Below are positions 9,539-18,400 of a stretch of 41,588 nucleotides of DNA, one piece after another. Below the pieces are notes generated by a model. That model was not told the origin of the DNA, made no database searches, and saw only the letters and a program-made list of their open reading frames with translations. The number at the start of each line of letters is the position of its first letter. The stretch's first letter is position 1. This DNA is from Thiotrichaceae bacterium (GTDB taxonomy: Bacteria > Pseudomonadota > Gammaproteobacteria > Beggiatoales > Beggiatoaceae): contig JADGDF010000016.1 in the NCBI GenBank assembly GCA_016745055.1, positions 1-41,588 on the forward strand, written 5' to 3'. A program made the translations under genes and the position numbers.

Positions 9539-11779
9539 CTAAAAACTTATTCGTAAATTTAACCAATAGGTACGTCCAGGCTGTGGTAACAAAGAATTTA
9601 AATAACCTTTTGAACGCTGCGTAAAATCATTGCCTGCATTGGCAGATTCAACGCCTGGGTGAAAATAATTTTCGTCCAGAATATTTAAAGCTTTCAATGA
9701 AATATCAAAAGTATCGTCATGTATATAAGTTATCACGCCATTTAATGTAAAATAACTGTCTAATTTCTCACCTTGTCCACGTAGAGGATTACGGGTATAC
9801 AATTCCCTTTCTCCAACATAGTTCCCACGTAAATTGATATTCCAACTTTCCCTTAACGGCAAGTTCACACCAATATTAAACTTATGTGGCGCAATGTCAC
9901 CCAATGCTACCTCACCCCCCAACCATTCTGCCAAATCATGATCATAATAAACACTACTACTTGAATCCGTGTAACTATAATTAAAATAACTGCTTATGTC
10001 ATCAAAGTCTTCTGAAATCATATTAGGTAAAAATAATTTTGCACGATATTCAAATCCATACACGTTTCTTGCCCCTGCATTTTCAGCCTCTTCCTTGATA
10101 ACATCTTCATAGCGACTACCATAAATAGAGACTTCATGTAGTAAGTTATCTAATTGTTGAATAGTCACAAATTCTAAATTTTTAGTTTTTTCTGGCTGCA
10201 TATCAGGATTAGCCCCTCTACCATTCCACCCACCCCAAAGTTGTAACGGTGCAGGTTCTTGAAAAGCTTCGCCATATATTAATTTAAACGTCCAACTGTC
10301 TGAGTGTTTATAAATCATGGAAGCGCGTGGATTAACAACATTACCGTACATTGAATTTTGATCATAACGAATGCCTAAATTAAAGCGGTAATTATCTATA
10401 TCAAAGATGCCTTGAATATATCCACCTATATCTCGCGTTGTTTCCAAGTTACTATCTAACATTGCCTGGGGCGGTGATGGTGGAATGTTGTAAACAGGCT
10501 CAGAACTATGTACGACACCACTTCCATTTTCTACGACTGAACTGACTGCAGGTGCCCAATATCCAGGAATATCATACGCATTAGTCAATTCTTTACGCTC
10601 ATATTTCAAGCCTGCTGACAATAATAAATCGTCTCGCAAAGCATATTCAAAATCTTGTTTAAACAGCCAACTGTGGTTATTGGAATTCCATTGTGTAAAA
10701 CTAACATAGGCATACTCTTCCATGCCTTCATTCCAATCTGGTTCAGCTTCAGCCCAATAACCATAACGCCGACTGTCACGATACAGTAATAAAGTGCGGC
10801 TGTTAATCTTATCTGTTAATGTTGTATCGTATTCAGCAAAATATTGGTCACTGTCCTTATTCCAGAATGCATTGTTTTGCACTCGGTCTGCTGGATAATA
10901 AGGACCATAAGCCTCTTTGGTTTTCCAATGAATTAAACCAAGCTTTAAATTTTTATAATGCACATCTGCCAAAATACTATAATCATCAGTAGGATCGTAA
11001 TAATGACCCAACAAGGTACCTTCGTGTTCAATATTTAACAATGGCCCCCAAATTTTGGGATCGTTGTATAATTCTGCCCTTTGAAAACCGTATTTATCGG
11101 TATAATTAGGCTCATCACTTTGAAACACTTTGGTGGATAAAGAAAAACGCATCTCTTGTGTCAATTTGCCTCTAACGCTGGCGTCAATCCCTTTGGACTT
11201 GTGGCTTCCTCGTTGAATATTGACTTCACCTTCCACATCCCCCACTTCCAAATCTTGAGCATCGTTCGTAATTACATTCACCACACCTAAAAAAGCATTT
11301 GGGCCGTAAACAGCACTAGCAGGGCCATACAAAATTTCAATACGTTTAATATTTGACAGTGGGTACTGACGGCTGATAGCGGCTTCATGTGACCATAATA
11401 GATTGTCAATAATGCCATTAATCATGAATAAAGTGCGCGTGGTATAGGGCGTACGATACCCTCGTTGATAGGCATTCATATAAGTTGTGCCATTAGGAAT
11501 AATGACATCAAACCCTGGTAAATCCTGGAATACCTCTGTTAAATCTTGATAACCCCGCTGTTTTATTTCTTCTGCAGTGACAACCATCATTGTAGCTGGC
11601 GCATCTAATAAGGTTTCTTCAATCCCTGATGCCGTTTCTATGGTGACATCTAATAAGTCCTGTAAACCAAGCATTTTTAGTTCATTAATAGATAATTCTT
11701 CTGCCGTTAAATCTTTTTCTATCGCGAAAGTTAACTGTGAAAACAATGTGATTAGTACCAAACAACACATATATTTCAT
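9539..11779 (-). CDS. TonB-dependent outer membrane receptor
   Basis: This is an outer-membrane beta-barrel that imports a ligand with energy from TonB-ExbB-ExbD. The frame is open from 11842, but I place the start at ATG 11779. There the protein begins MKYMCCLVLITLFSQLTFA, a typical signal peptide, which gives 746 residues. A plug domain follows (from about residue 45: ASGIEETLLDAPATMMVVT, then GYQDLTEVFQDLPGFDV), and after that many amphipathic strands rich in aromatic residues. The last residue is Phe, as needed for barrel assembly. The ligand cannot be read from the sequence. Siderophore, cobalamin or a carbohydrate are all possible. It is the last gene of a same-strand group with the TfpX-like protein and the hybrid kinase, 78 nt after the former. 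Confidence 0.92.
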   Translation of the reverse strand: MKYMCCLVLITLFSQLTFAIEKDLTAEELSINELKMLGLQDLLDVTIETASGIEETLLDAPATMMVVTAEEIKQRGYQDLTEVFQDLPGFDVIIPNGTTYMNAYQRGYRTPYTTRTLFMINGIIDNLLWSHEAAISRQYPLSNIKRIEILYGPASAVYGPNAFLGVVNVITNDAQDLEVGDVEGEVNIQRGSHKSKGIDASVRGKLTQEMRFSLSTKVFQSDEPNYTDKYGFQRAELYNDPKIWGPLLNIEHEGTLLGHYYDPTDDYSILADVHYKNLKLGLIHWKTKEAYGPYYPADRVQNNAFWNKDSDQYFAEYDTTLTDKINSRTLLLYRDSRRYGYWAEAEPDWNEGMEEYAYVSFTQWNSNNHSWLFKQDFEYALRDDLLLSAGLKYERKELTNAYDIPGYWAPAVSSVVENGSGVVHSSEPVYNIPPSPPQAMLDSNLETTRDIGGYIQGIFDIDNYRFNLGIRYDQNSMYGNVVNPRASMIYKHSDSWTFKLIYGEAFQEPAPLQLWGGWNGRGANPDMQPEKTKNLEFVTIQQLDNLLHEVSIYGSRYEDVIKEEAENAGARNVYGFEYRAKLFLPNMISEDFDDISSYFNYSYTDSSSSVYYDHDLAEWLGGEVALGDIAPHKFNIGVNLPLRESWNINLRGNYVGERELYTRNPLRGQGEKLDSYFTLNGVITYIHDDTFDISLKALNILDENYFHPGVESANAGNDFTQRSKGYLNSLLPQPGRTYWLNLRISF

Positions 11780-11857
11780 TTTTATTCTTTCAAATAAATG
11801 GCACAAAAATATTGCTTGATCATAATAATAATTTAAGTACATGTTCCGTTTCTATCT

Positions 11858-12730
11858 TTAATTAAACTTATTTTCCTCTTCAATGGGTTGCTTTTCTGGC
11901 AAAGTTCTTTTAAGGCTAGTTTGAAAGGAAGGAATAGGAATTGCGTCAATAATATGACCTGTTTTTCGATCAATCGCAGCAATATGATCAATTTGACTGC
12001 AAACTAGCGGTAAAAAAGCATAAGTGTGAGGTGCTACCTTGTGATCGTTTAAAAACTGTTTCCATAAAGCTTGATAAGTTGGTTGACTCACAACTTTGGT
12101 AATATCTAATTCCTCTGCTAACACATCAGGTAATTGTTCAGGTTGCAATAATTCAAATTCATCGCCCAAAATATAAGGCGGTAAATTAGGCTGATTGCTT
12201 GCCAAAACCGTTTGTTCCATTTTGATGCGACGTAACTCTCCAGCTTCAAAGTTCTCTGGTAACGCCAAAAATGCCTGAGGTATTGGCTTACCGGTTGAAA
12301 ATTGGGAGAGATCAGCTTTAGCAAGCGCCACTTGAGTACTACTCAAGCAAAAAAAACTGCCATTGTGGTAAACCGTCAGCAAGGGACGTTCACGATACAC
12401 CACCCAACTTCCCCACAGTAATGCTGATAATTGCATGGCTATAATCATGGTAATGTCAAATTTCAAACCAGGCTTGCCAGATTTATATAATACAAAAGTC
12501 ATCGTTGGCCCTAAACCAACATCGACAAAAGCAACGGTAAGTATGGCAAACCACACATCATTGGCGCTGAAATAAAAATCGGGATACCAAACAAAAGCAG
12601 TGAGGAAATAAAAACCAAAGAAAATAGCAGCACTGATAGTTAAATGAATGAAAAATACAATAAATTTCTTGCGTAAATTTAGGGTGTACAAAAAGCTAAA
12701 AAATTTCTCTTTAAGCTGGGTCATGTTCAT
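11858..12730 (-). CDS. TfpX/TfpZ-like type IV pilin accessory membrane protein
   Basis: The 290-residue protein resembles the TfpX/TfpZ family, inner-membrane proteins usually coded next to type IV pilin genes and thought to help pilin assembly or stability. Visible marks are a cytoplasmic start, three membrane segments (about residues 22-47, 58-82 and 91-112), the motif VDVGLGPTMTFVLYKSGKPG around 69-88 followed by GLKFDITM, and a periplasmic C-terminal part. No pilin gene is present here. The gene sits 16 nt after a hybrid histidine kinase and before a TonB receptor. Either the family has a second role in this locus, or the pilin is elsewhere. Two ATGs (12730 and 12724) are possible, and I keep the first. 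Confidence 0.72.
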   Translation of the reverse strand: MNMTQLKEKFFSFLYTLNLRKKFIVFFIHLTISAAIFFGFYFLTAFVWYPDFYFSANDVWFAILTVAFVDVGLGPTMTFVLYKSGKPGLKFDITMIIAMQLSALLWGSWVVYRERPLLTVYHNGSFFCLSSTQVALAKADLSQFSTGKPIPQAFLALPENFEAGELRRIKMEQTVLASNQPNLPPYILGDEFELLQPEQLPDVLAEELDITKVVSQPTYQALWKQFLNDHKVAPHTYAFLPLVCSQIDHIAAIDRKTGHIIDAIPIPSFQTSLKRTLPEKQPIEEENKFN

Positions 12731-12746
12731 ATAAGTTAAACCTGTT

Positions 12747-14978
12747 TTAATTTGCTTGCATATAAGGTTTGACTAATTCGCAAATCTCTTTGGTATCAAA
12801 ACTTTTTGCAAGTTGTTTAATGCGTTCGGCGCATTGGCGTGTTGTTTCATCTGTCATGTGAGTCAATTCATCCACATTTTCCAAAATTGCGTAAACATCC
12901 CCTACAGAGGCCAGATCAAAAATTTTTATTGCTCGTTCAGCATTTAAAGTACATTGTTTTACCTCAGTGGTTGTACTTAGGTAATAAGTGTGCGTACTTT
13001 CATCCTGTATTTCATAACACCAAGACAATGCTAAATATTCTTCCAAAAGTTTGAGTAATATTTCAGCACGAACTGGCTTAGGAATAAAGTCATTACACCC
13101 TGATTCAAGGCTTTCTCTTTGGTGATAATCAAATACACTGGCAGAAATTGCAATGACTGGTGTTGTCTGTGTTTGAGGTAAAGTTCTTAATTTACGCGTT
13201 GTTTCGAATCCGTTCATAATGGGCATAACCAAATCCATTAAAATAATGTCAGGTAATACCTCTGGGCTTTGTTCAATACATTCTTGTCCATTAGCAGCTT
13301 CAAAGACTTCAAAACCAAGTGGCATGAGTAAACCGACTAAAACAGCACGATTTTCCCATTTATCATCAACAACCAGTATTTTTTGAGTTTCACCTTCATA
13401 ACCGACAATAGTAGGTGCTGTGGCTGAATTAACATTGGCAAGTCCAAAAACTTCAGGTAGCACTAGGGATAACCAAAATTTAGTGCCTTGTCCTTGATGA
13501 CTTTCAACATATAATTTTCCCCCCATGATTTCTACCAAATTTTTTGTAATCGCCAGCCCAAGTCCTGTTCCTTCTGCGCGGTAATCATGGTCACCAGCTT
13601 GTTGAAAGGGTAAAAAAATGTTATCAATTTCTTCAGGGGCAATGCCAATCCCAGTATCCTCAATTTGAAAACGAATTTTGATGTCATCATAGCCAATTTT
13701 AAAGGCAATACCGCCTTTTTCTGTAAATTTGATTGCATTACCTAATAAATTAATTAATATTTGACGCAACCGTTTTTCATCGGCATGAATGCCTTCTGGT
13801 AGCTGAGAGAGGGGCTCGTAAATAAAAGATAACCCTTTTTGTGCAGCCCGCATCCTAAATAAATCAATAATACTACTTAAAAATTTCTCGAACTGAAAAT
13901 CAGTTGGATACAGTTCAATTTGACCTGCTTCAATTTTTGATAAATCTAAAATATCACTGATAAGCGTAAGTAAATATTCACCACTTTGACGGACAATTTT
14001 AACACCTTCTTTTTGCTTTTCAGTCAAGCTTTTATCTCGTTCAAAAATTTGTACATATCCTAAAATACCGTTGAGCGGCGTCCGCAATTCGTGACTCATA
14101 TTAGCCAGAAAAGTACTTTTAGCCCGATTAGCCCCTTGCGCTTCAATTCTTGCACATTCCGCCGTTTCTTTTGCTTGCTTTAAACGTTCAGTATGAACTT
14201 TTAAATCTTGCACCATTTTATTAAAAGAATTTGCCACATCGCCTAGCTCGTCCTGGGAACGCACGGTAATTAGTTGGGAAAAATCACCTTTCGCTAATCT
14301 TTTAGCTGCACAACTAAGTTCTTCTAATGGTTTAGAAAGAATTCTTGATAGTAAAAAGGTTAATACTGCAGAAATAAATAGGACAATAAATACAGAAGAC
14401 AGTCCTACGCGCTTAAATGTGAGTATAAAATTATCCCACACTTCAGTAATGCTTTTATCCTGATTAGCAATAATATTGCGCGGCGCTTCTGCTTCTAAAC
14501 TGAGTTCAACGTAGCCTGCAATAATTTCACTTTCTTTAACTTCATACAACAATTTGTAACCATCGGAGATTTCAATCAAGGCAACAGGGGTTGAGTTAAA
14601 TGCGGCGAGAGGGATATTAATTTTTTCTTGTGAAATGGCACTAAGAATGCCTTCAGAGAGCATAACCTTGCCTTCAGCATCTGCTATCCGAATACTGCGT
14701 ATAGGTAACCAAAAATGGAGTTCTTTGACAACAGATTCAAGCGTTTCAATTTTAGCTTGATGCAAAGGATCAAATAGGTGGGTGCGCAAATATTTACTAA
14801 CGTTACTTAAAGTAGCACTTTGCGCATTTAAATAATCCCGTTTAGTTTTTTCTTTAAGATTATTTTTTAAATTGTCAGCATCATGCCATAAAATCGTTCC
14901 TAACACCAAAAGTACGCTGATTAAAATGCTAATATTAATAATACTTAAATAAGTAGCGTATTTGGTGCTGATTTTCAT
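12747..14978 (-). CDS. Hybrid sensor histidine kinase with receiver domain
   Basis: This inner-membrane sensor kinase has 743 residues. In order: membrane helix ~10-31, periplasmic sensor region ~32-190 of no recognised family, membrane helix ~193-212, HAMP (~210-262), a short coiled coil, then HisKA with MSHELRTP (phospho-acceptor His296). The HATPase domain follows, with N414 (GNAIKFTE), DTGIGIAP (441-448) and GTGLGL (470-475). Next comes a receiver domain (Asp538-Asp539, phospho-acceptor Asp582, Lys634) and a helical tail from ~685. The tail (GDVYAIL...AERIKQLAKSFD) resembles the tails of both giant kinases upstream. There is no HPt domain in the usual form and no DNA-binding regulator nearby. 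TfpX-like and TonB-receptor genes follow on the same strand. Confidence 0.93.
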   Translation of the reverse strand: MKISTKYATYLSIINISILISVLLVLGTILWHDADNLKNNLKEKTKRDYLNAQSATLSNVSKYLRTHLFDPLHQAKIETLESVVKELHFWLPIRSIRIADAEGKVMLSEGILSAISQEKINIPLAAFNSTPVALIEISDGYKLLYEVKESEIIAGYVELSLEAEAPRNIIANQDKSITEVWDNFILTFKRVGLSSVFIVLFISAVLTFLLSRILSKPLEELSCAAKRLAKGDFSQLITVRSQDELGDVANSFNKMVQDLKVHTERLKQAKETAECARIEAQGANRAKSTFLANMSHELRTPLNGILGYVQIFERDKSLTEKQKEGVKIVRQSGEYLLTLISDILDLSKIEAGQIELYPTDFQFEKFLSSIIDLFRMRAAQKGLSFIYEPLSQLPEGIHADEKRLRQILINLLGNAIKFTEKGGIAFKIGYDDIKIRFQIEDTGIGIAPEEIDNIFLPFQQAGDHDYRAEGTGLGLAITKNLVEIMGGKLYVESHQGQGTKFWLSLVLPEVFGLANVNSATAPTIVGYEGETQKILVVDDKWENRAVLVGLLMPLGFEVFEAANGQECIEQSPEVLPDIILMDLVMPIMNGFETTRKLRTLPQTQTTPVIAISASVFDYHQRESLESGCNDFIPKPVRAEILLKLLEEYLALSWCYEIQDESTHTYYLSTTTEVKQCTLNAERAIKIFDLASVGDVYAILENVDELTHMTDETTRQCAERIKQLAKSFDTKEICELVKPYMQAN

Positions 14979-15008
14979 AATTGCTTAAGTTCCTGCATGA
15001 CTGCAAAG

Positions 15009-15035
15009 CAGTAGAATCACGGAATTATTCTACTG
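15009..15035 (-). terminator. Hairpin before hybrid kinase gene
   Basis: CAGTAGAAT (15009-15017) and ATTCTACTG (15027-15035) form a perfect 9-bp stem with a 9-nt loop. There is no T run. On the minus strand it lies about 30 nt upstream of the kinase start, in its likely leader, so a regulatory role is as possible as termination of the small frame upstream. Confidence 0.35.
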
Positions 15036-15047
15036 ATAAAAGATGGT

Positions 15048-15073
15048 AGACACACGCGAGATAACGTGTGTCT
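15048..15073 (-). terminator. Hairpin after the 37-residue frame
   Basis: AGACACACG (15048-15056) and CGTGTGTCT (15065-15073) make a perfect 9-bp stem with an 8-nt loop, 22 nt after the stop of the small minus-strand frame. The sequence after it on the minus strand (ACCATCTTTTATC) has only a short T run, so it would be a weak terminator. Confidence 0.4.
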
Positions 15074-15094
15074 CAGCGTAAACATTAATTTAAA

Positions 15095-15208
15095 TTAGGA
15101 AAACAAAAGATAATGCGCCAAGGCAGGGTAAGTGGTTGTAAATAAAGTTACAATAAGTAAGTTACCAAAAACTTGACGAATAATATCTAAAAATAAAGCT
15201 ATAGACAT
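15095..15208 (-). CDS. Possible 37-residue membrane peptide
   Basis: A short minus-strand frame starts with ATG at 15208 and stops at 15095. AAAGGAG lies 11 nt before the ATG, which is strong but a little distant. The peptide starts MSIALFLDIIRQVFGN and continues with a hydrophobic stretch (LLIVTLFTTTYPALA, residues 17-31), then ends HYLLFS. It could be one membrane helix or an uncleaved signal-like segment. A hairpin follows. It lies between the second giant kinase and the hybrid kinase on the same strand. I recognise no family. A small membrane protein that modulates the neighbouring sensor kinase is a guess. It could also be a non-functional frame. Confidence 0.42.
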   Translation of the reverse strand: MSIALFLDIIRQVFGNLLIVTLFTTTYPALAHYLLFS

Positions 15209-15331
15209 GAGAGAGATATCTCCTTTAAAGGAAAAACGTTTATTTTACTTTTAGAAGCCATTTCTGTACAGAATAATTAAATCAGCTTAATACGATTGTA
15301 GTAACCAACCTAAAGTATGATGAATAACGTT

Positions 15332-15365
15332 AAATCTGACAGATTTTCAAAACTTGCCGGTTTTT
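15332..15365. repeat. Decayed CCTGGCAGG-type palindrome
   Basis: The stretch from AAATCTGACAGATTTTC to AAAACTTGCCGGTTTTT has the layout of the palindromes at 4444-4470 and 6778-6806, but the two arms no longer match fully. It lies 54 nt after the stop of the giant kinase gene at 15419. Confidence 0.5.
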
Positions 15366-15418
15366 ATGATGGTAAATCACTTAATGATACAGGGTAATCA
15401 AACCAATATTTTAATACA

Positions 15419-18400
15419 CTATCCTTCAATAAAAGGTTCCAATAAATCGGCAATAGGATCTGTATCGTAGTCTTTTGCTGTTTGACGAATTTTATCAATT
15501 AGTGGTGCAAATTCAGATGTCAGAAGTTCCAAATCATCAGCTTGCTTAAGTAAGGCTTTTACATCACCAGTCATACTTGAATGATATAGCATGGCAATTT
15601 GCTCTGCTGATAATAAAGGAATGATTTCTTCTAGCGTGACTTCGTCATTTGAATCTTCTGCATATTCCTCAAATTGCTCGGCCTCTTCTCGCACCTGTAA
15701 TAAGTCAGATATTTTTCCACGCCATTCAATGCTTTCCACTAGAGGTACATCCACTTTAAAACAACTGCCCTGATCAATTTGGCTTTCAACTTGTATTTCT
15801 CCATCTAAAGCTTCTACTAATTTTTTTACAAGAGATAAACCTAAACCTGCACCTTCTGATTTGTGTTTCCAATCACTGATTTGTTCAAAAGGTAAGAATA
15901 TCTTGCCCAAATTTTCTGGAATAATACCACAACCTGTATCTGCTATTTGAAAGCAGATTTTATTTTGATGAGACATCACTGTGAAGGTAATTTCACCTTG
16001 TTGAGTAAATTTTACTGCATTGCTTAATAAATGAGTGAGAATTTGTCTAAGTCTCTTTTCATCTGAAGATATGCCTAAAGGTAATTCAGGCGAGAAAACA
16101 TGATGAAGTTTCAAGCTTTTTTCTTGAGCTCGATGACGAAATATATCTATCAGATTGTTCAAAAAGGTATCGAAACGAATATCTGCCGAAGAAATAGTGG
16201 TTTTTCCCGTTTCTACGGTGGAAATATCAATAATATCATTAATTAATGTTAGTAAATACTTACCGCTTTGTTCAATAAGTTGGCTGCCTTCTTGAGCCGC
16301 TTTGGAAAGGCTTGCATCACGATTAAAAAGTTGAACATACCCTAAAATAGCATTGAGCGGTGTTCTTAATTCATGACTGACATTGGCGAGAAAGGCCGTT
16401 TTGGTTTGATTAGCAATTTCAGCTTGACGACGTGCTATCTCTAAATCTTCAACAAATCGAGCATTTTCCAAGGAAATAGCAATTTGACTAGAAAGTATTG
16501 TTAACACATTCAGGCGATGTTGTGTAAATGCACCCATGGTTAAATTATTTTCAAAATACAAAATTGCCCGTAGCTGTTGCTGATAAACAATTGGAAAGCA
16601 TAAAACTGATTGGGTTTGATGCGTTTTAATGTAAGGCGTTTGGGTGTAAAGCCCTTCACGCGATGCATCAGTTAACACCACATTTTCGTGGGTGCGAGCT
16701 ACGTAATTAATAATTACTTCGGGCAGATGGTTTCCAACCGGCAAAGATTGCAAAGTGATAATTTCTTCCTTATCTATCGCGCTTTCAGCTTCAATGACCC
16801 ACCTATCTTCATAGGGTAAAATCAAAAAACCTCTCTCAGCTCCTGCATTTTCAATGACGATGCGCATCATCTTTTCCAAAAGTTGATTTAATACAATTTC
16901 GCCAGAAAGTGTTTGCGCTGCTTTCATCACACTTTCTAAATCTAATAATTGAGAAGTGCTGGTATGCGTACCTGTGGAAGCTAAAATAGTGGCTGTTGAA
17001 GTGTGTGTTAGTATATTTGTTGAAGTAGATTGGGTATTTTTTTGGATAAGCCATTGAGGATAATGTTCTTCTAAGTCAGTGACTTTAGCGATGGCTCCCC
17101 ATTGTTGGTAGCGATAATGTGCCTCTTTCAAGTAGGTTTGGGCAATTTTTTCCATGTCCCGTTCTAAATAGAACTGAGCTGCAAGTTCATAAGCTAATGC
17201 TTCTTCTTGGAGATATTCATGCTTTTCAGCGCCAGCAATCGCCTTTTCATACCATTCAATTGCGTTAAGTTGTCCTAAAATTCTTGCTTTTTCAGCTTCA
17301 ACTAAGTCATATTTATGCTGATAGTTCATTGGCGCATGAAAAGCCCACATTTCCATCTTTTTTTGATTTGCTTCTACTTGATGAATGATTTGTGATTGTT
17401 TATCAGGCAAAGCTGTAGGATAAGTTGCTAATAAAGCTAAGGAGTAATAGAATTTATGTATGGGAATGACCATCACGCCAACATTGGTCTGTTCATGCTC
17501 TTCAGCCAACACTGCGTTAGCTACTGATTGGGTAAAATCTTTAAATAAGTAATAAAGTACTGATTTTGATAAATAAATACCAAAAGCTGCTAAACCATAG
17601 TTAGTTTCAAGCACACTGGGTAATATTTCATCTTCGTTGAAGGCTTCGCCTATTAAACGGCACGGTTCAGCACTAAGCCCTTGTAAATTAAAGACTGCTT
17701 GTTGCCAAATTTTGACGTAAAGGAGCTGATATTCTTGCCTTATATTTTTGAGCAGGGTATGAAATTTTTTCTGTTGTTGTGCCACCGTTTCCAGTGGTTC
17801 ACCGACCCAAAATAGATAACTGCTACAGTGCATGGCTGTGACACCCGCGAACTCCAAATCTCCAGTTTCTAATCCACTTTGGCTCCCTTCTATTAAAGGC
17901 GCAATGGTTTCTCTTGCATGTTTTTTCCAGTGATGAACCGCTGCATTATAAGCAGCAAATCCTTTAGCTTTTAGTTCTTTTGCGTTAAATTTTTCTAGTA
18001 AATTGATGGCCAATTGACCTGCTTGGTATCCTGCCTCTACTTCTCCTAAGGCTGCGCAAAGTAATAACCCATAAGTTGAATAACCAAAAACAGAAAGAGC
18101 AGAATTTCCATGCTCGGCTGACAATTTAACCATCGTAAATACAATTTGTGGAAAAAGCTCAGGAGCAACGGTATAAGAAGGTGAAATAGCAAAATTTAAA
18201 ATTCGCATGGCCGCTAATTTGTCAGGGGCAGTCATCTCTGGCAGTGTATAGCAATGTTCAATTTCTAACTGTTTTGGTGGCGCTTTTTCTAAATTGACTC
18301 CCAGCATTTCTAGTACTTGTAATGCCGTGTCTAATGCAGCTTTTATTTCATTTTTTGCCATATAAAACTGGATAAGCACTTCATAGACTTTGAGTTTATC

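Larger units (their letters stand above)
14979..15418. other. Region between giant kinase and hybrid kinase
   Basis: This 440-nt gap contains two hairpins (15009-15035 and 15048-15073), a small reading frame with a good ribosome binding site (15095-15208) and a decayed palindrome (15332-15365). Each has its own entry. It should contain the promoter of the hybrid kinase operon on the minus strand, since the kinase ATG is at 14978. Confidence 0.6.
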
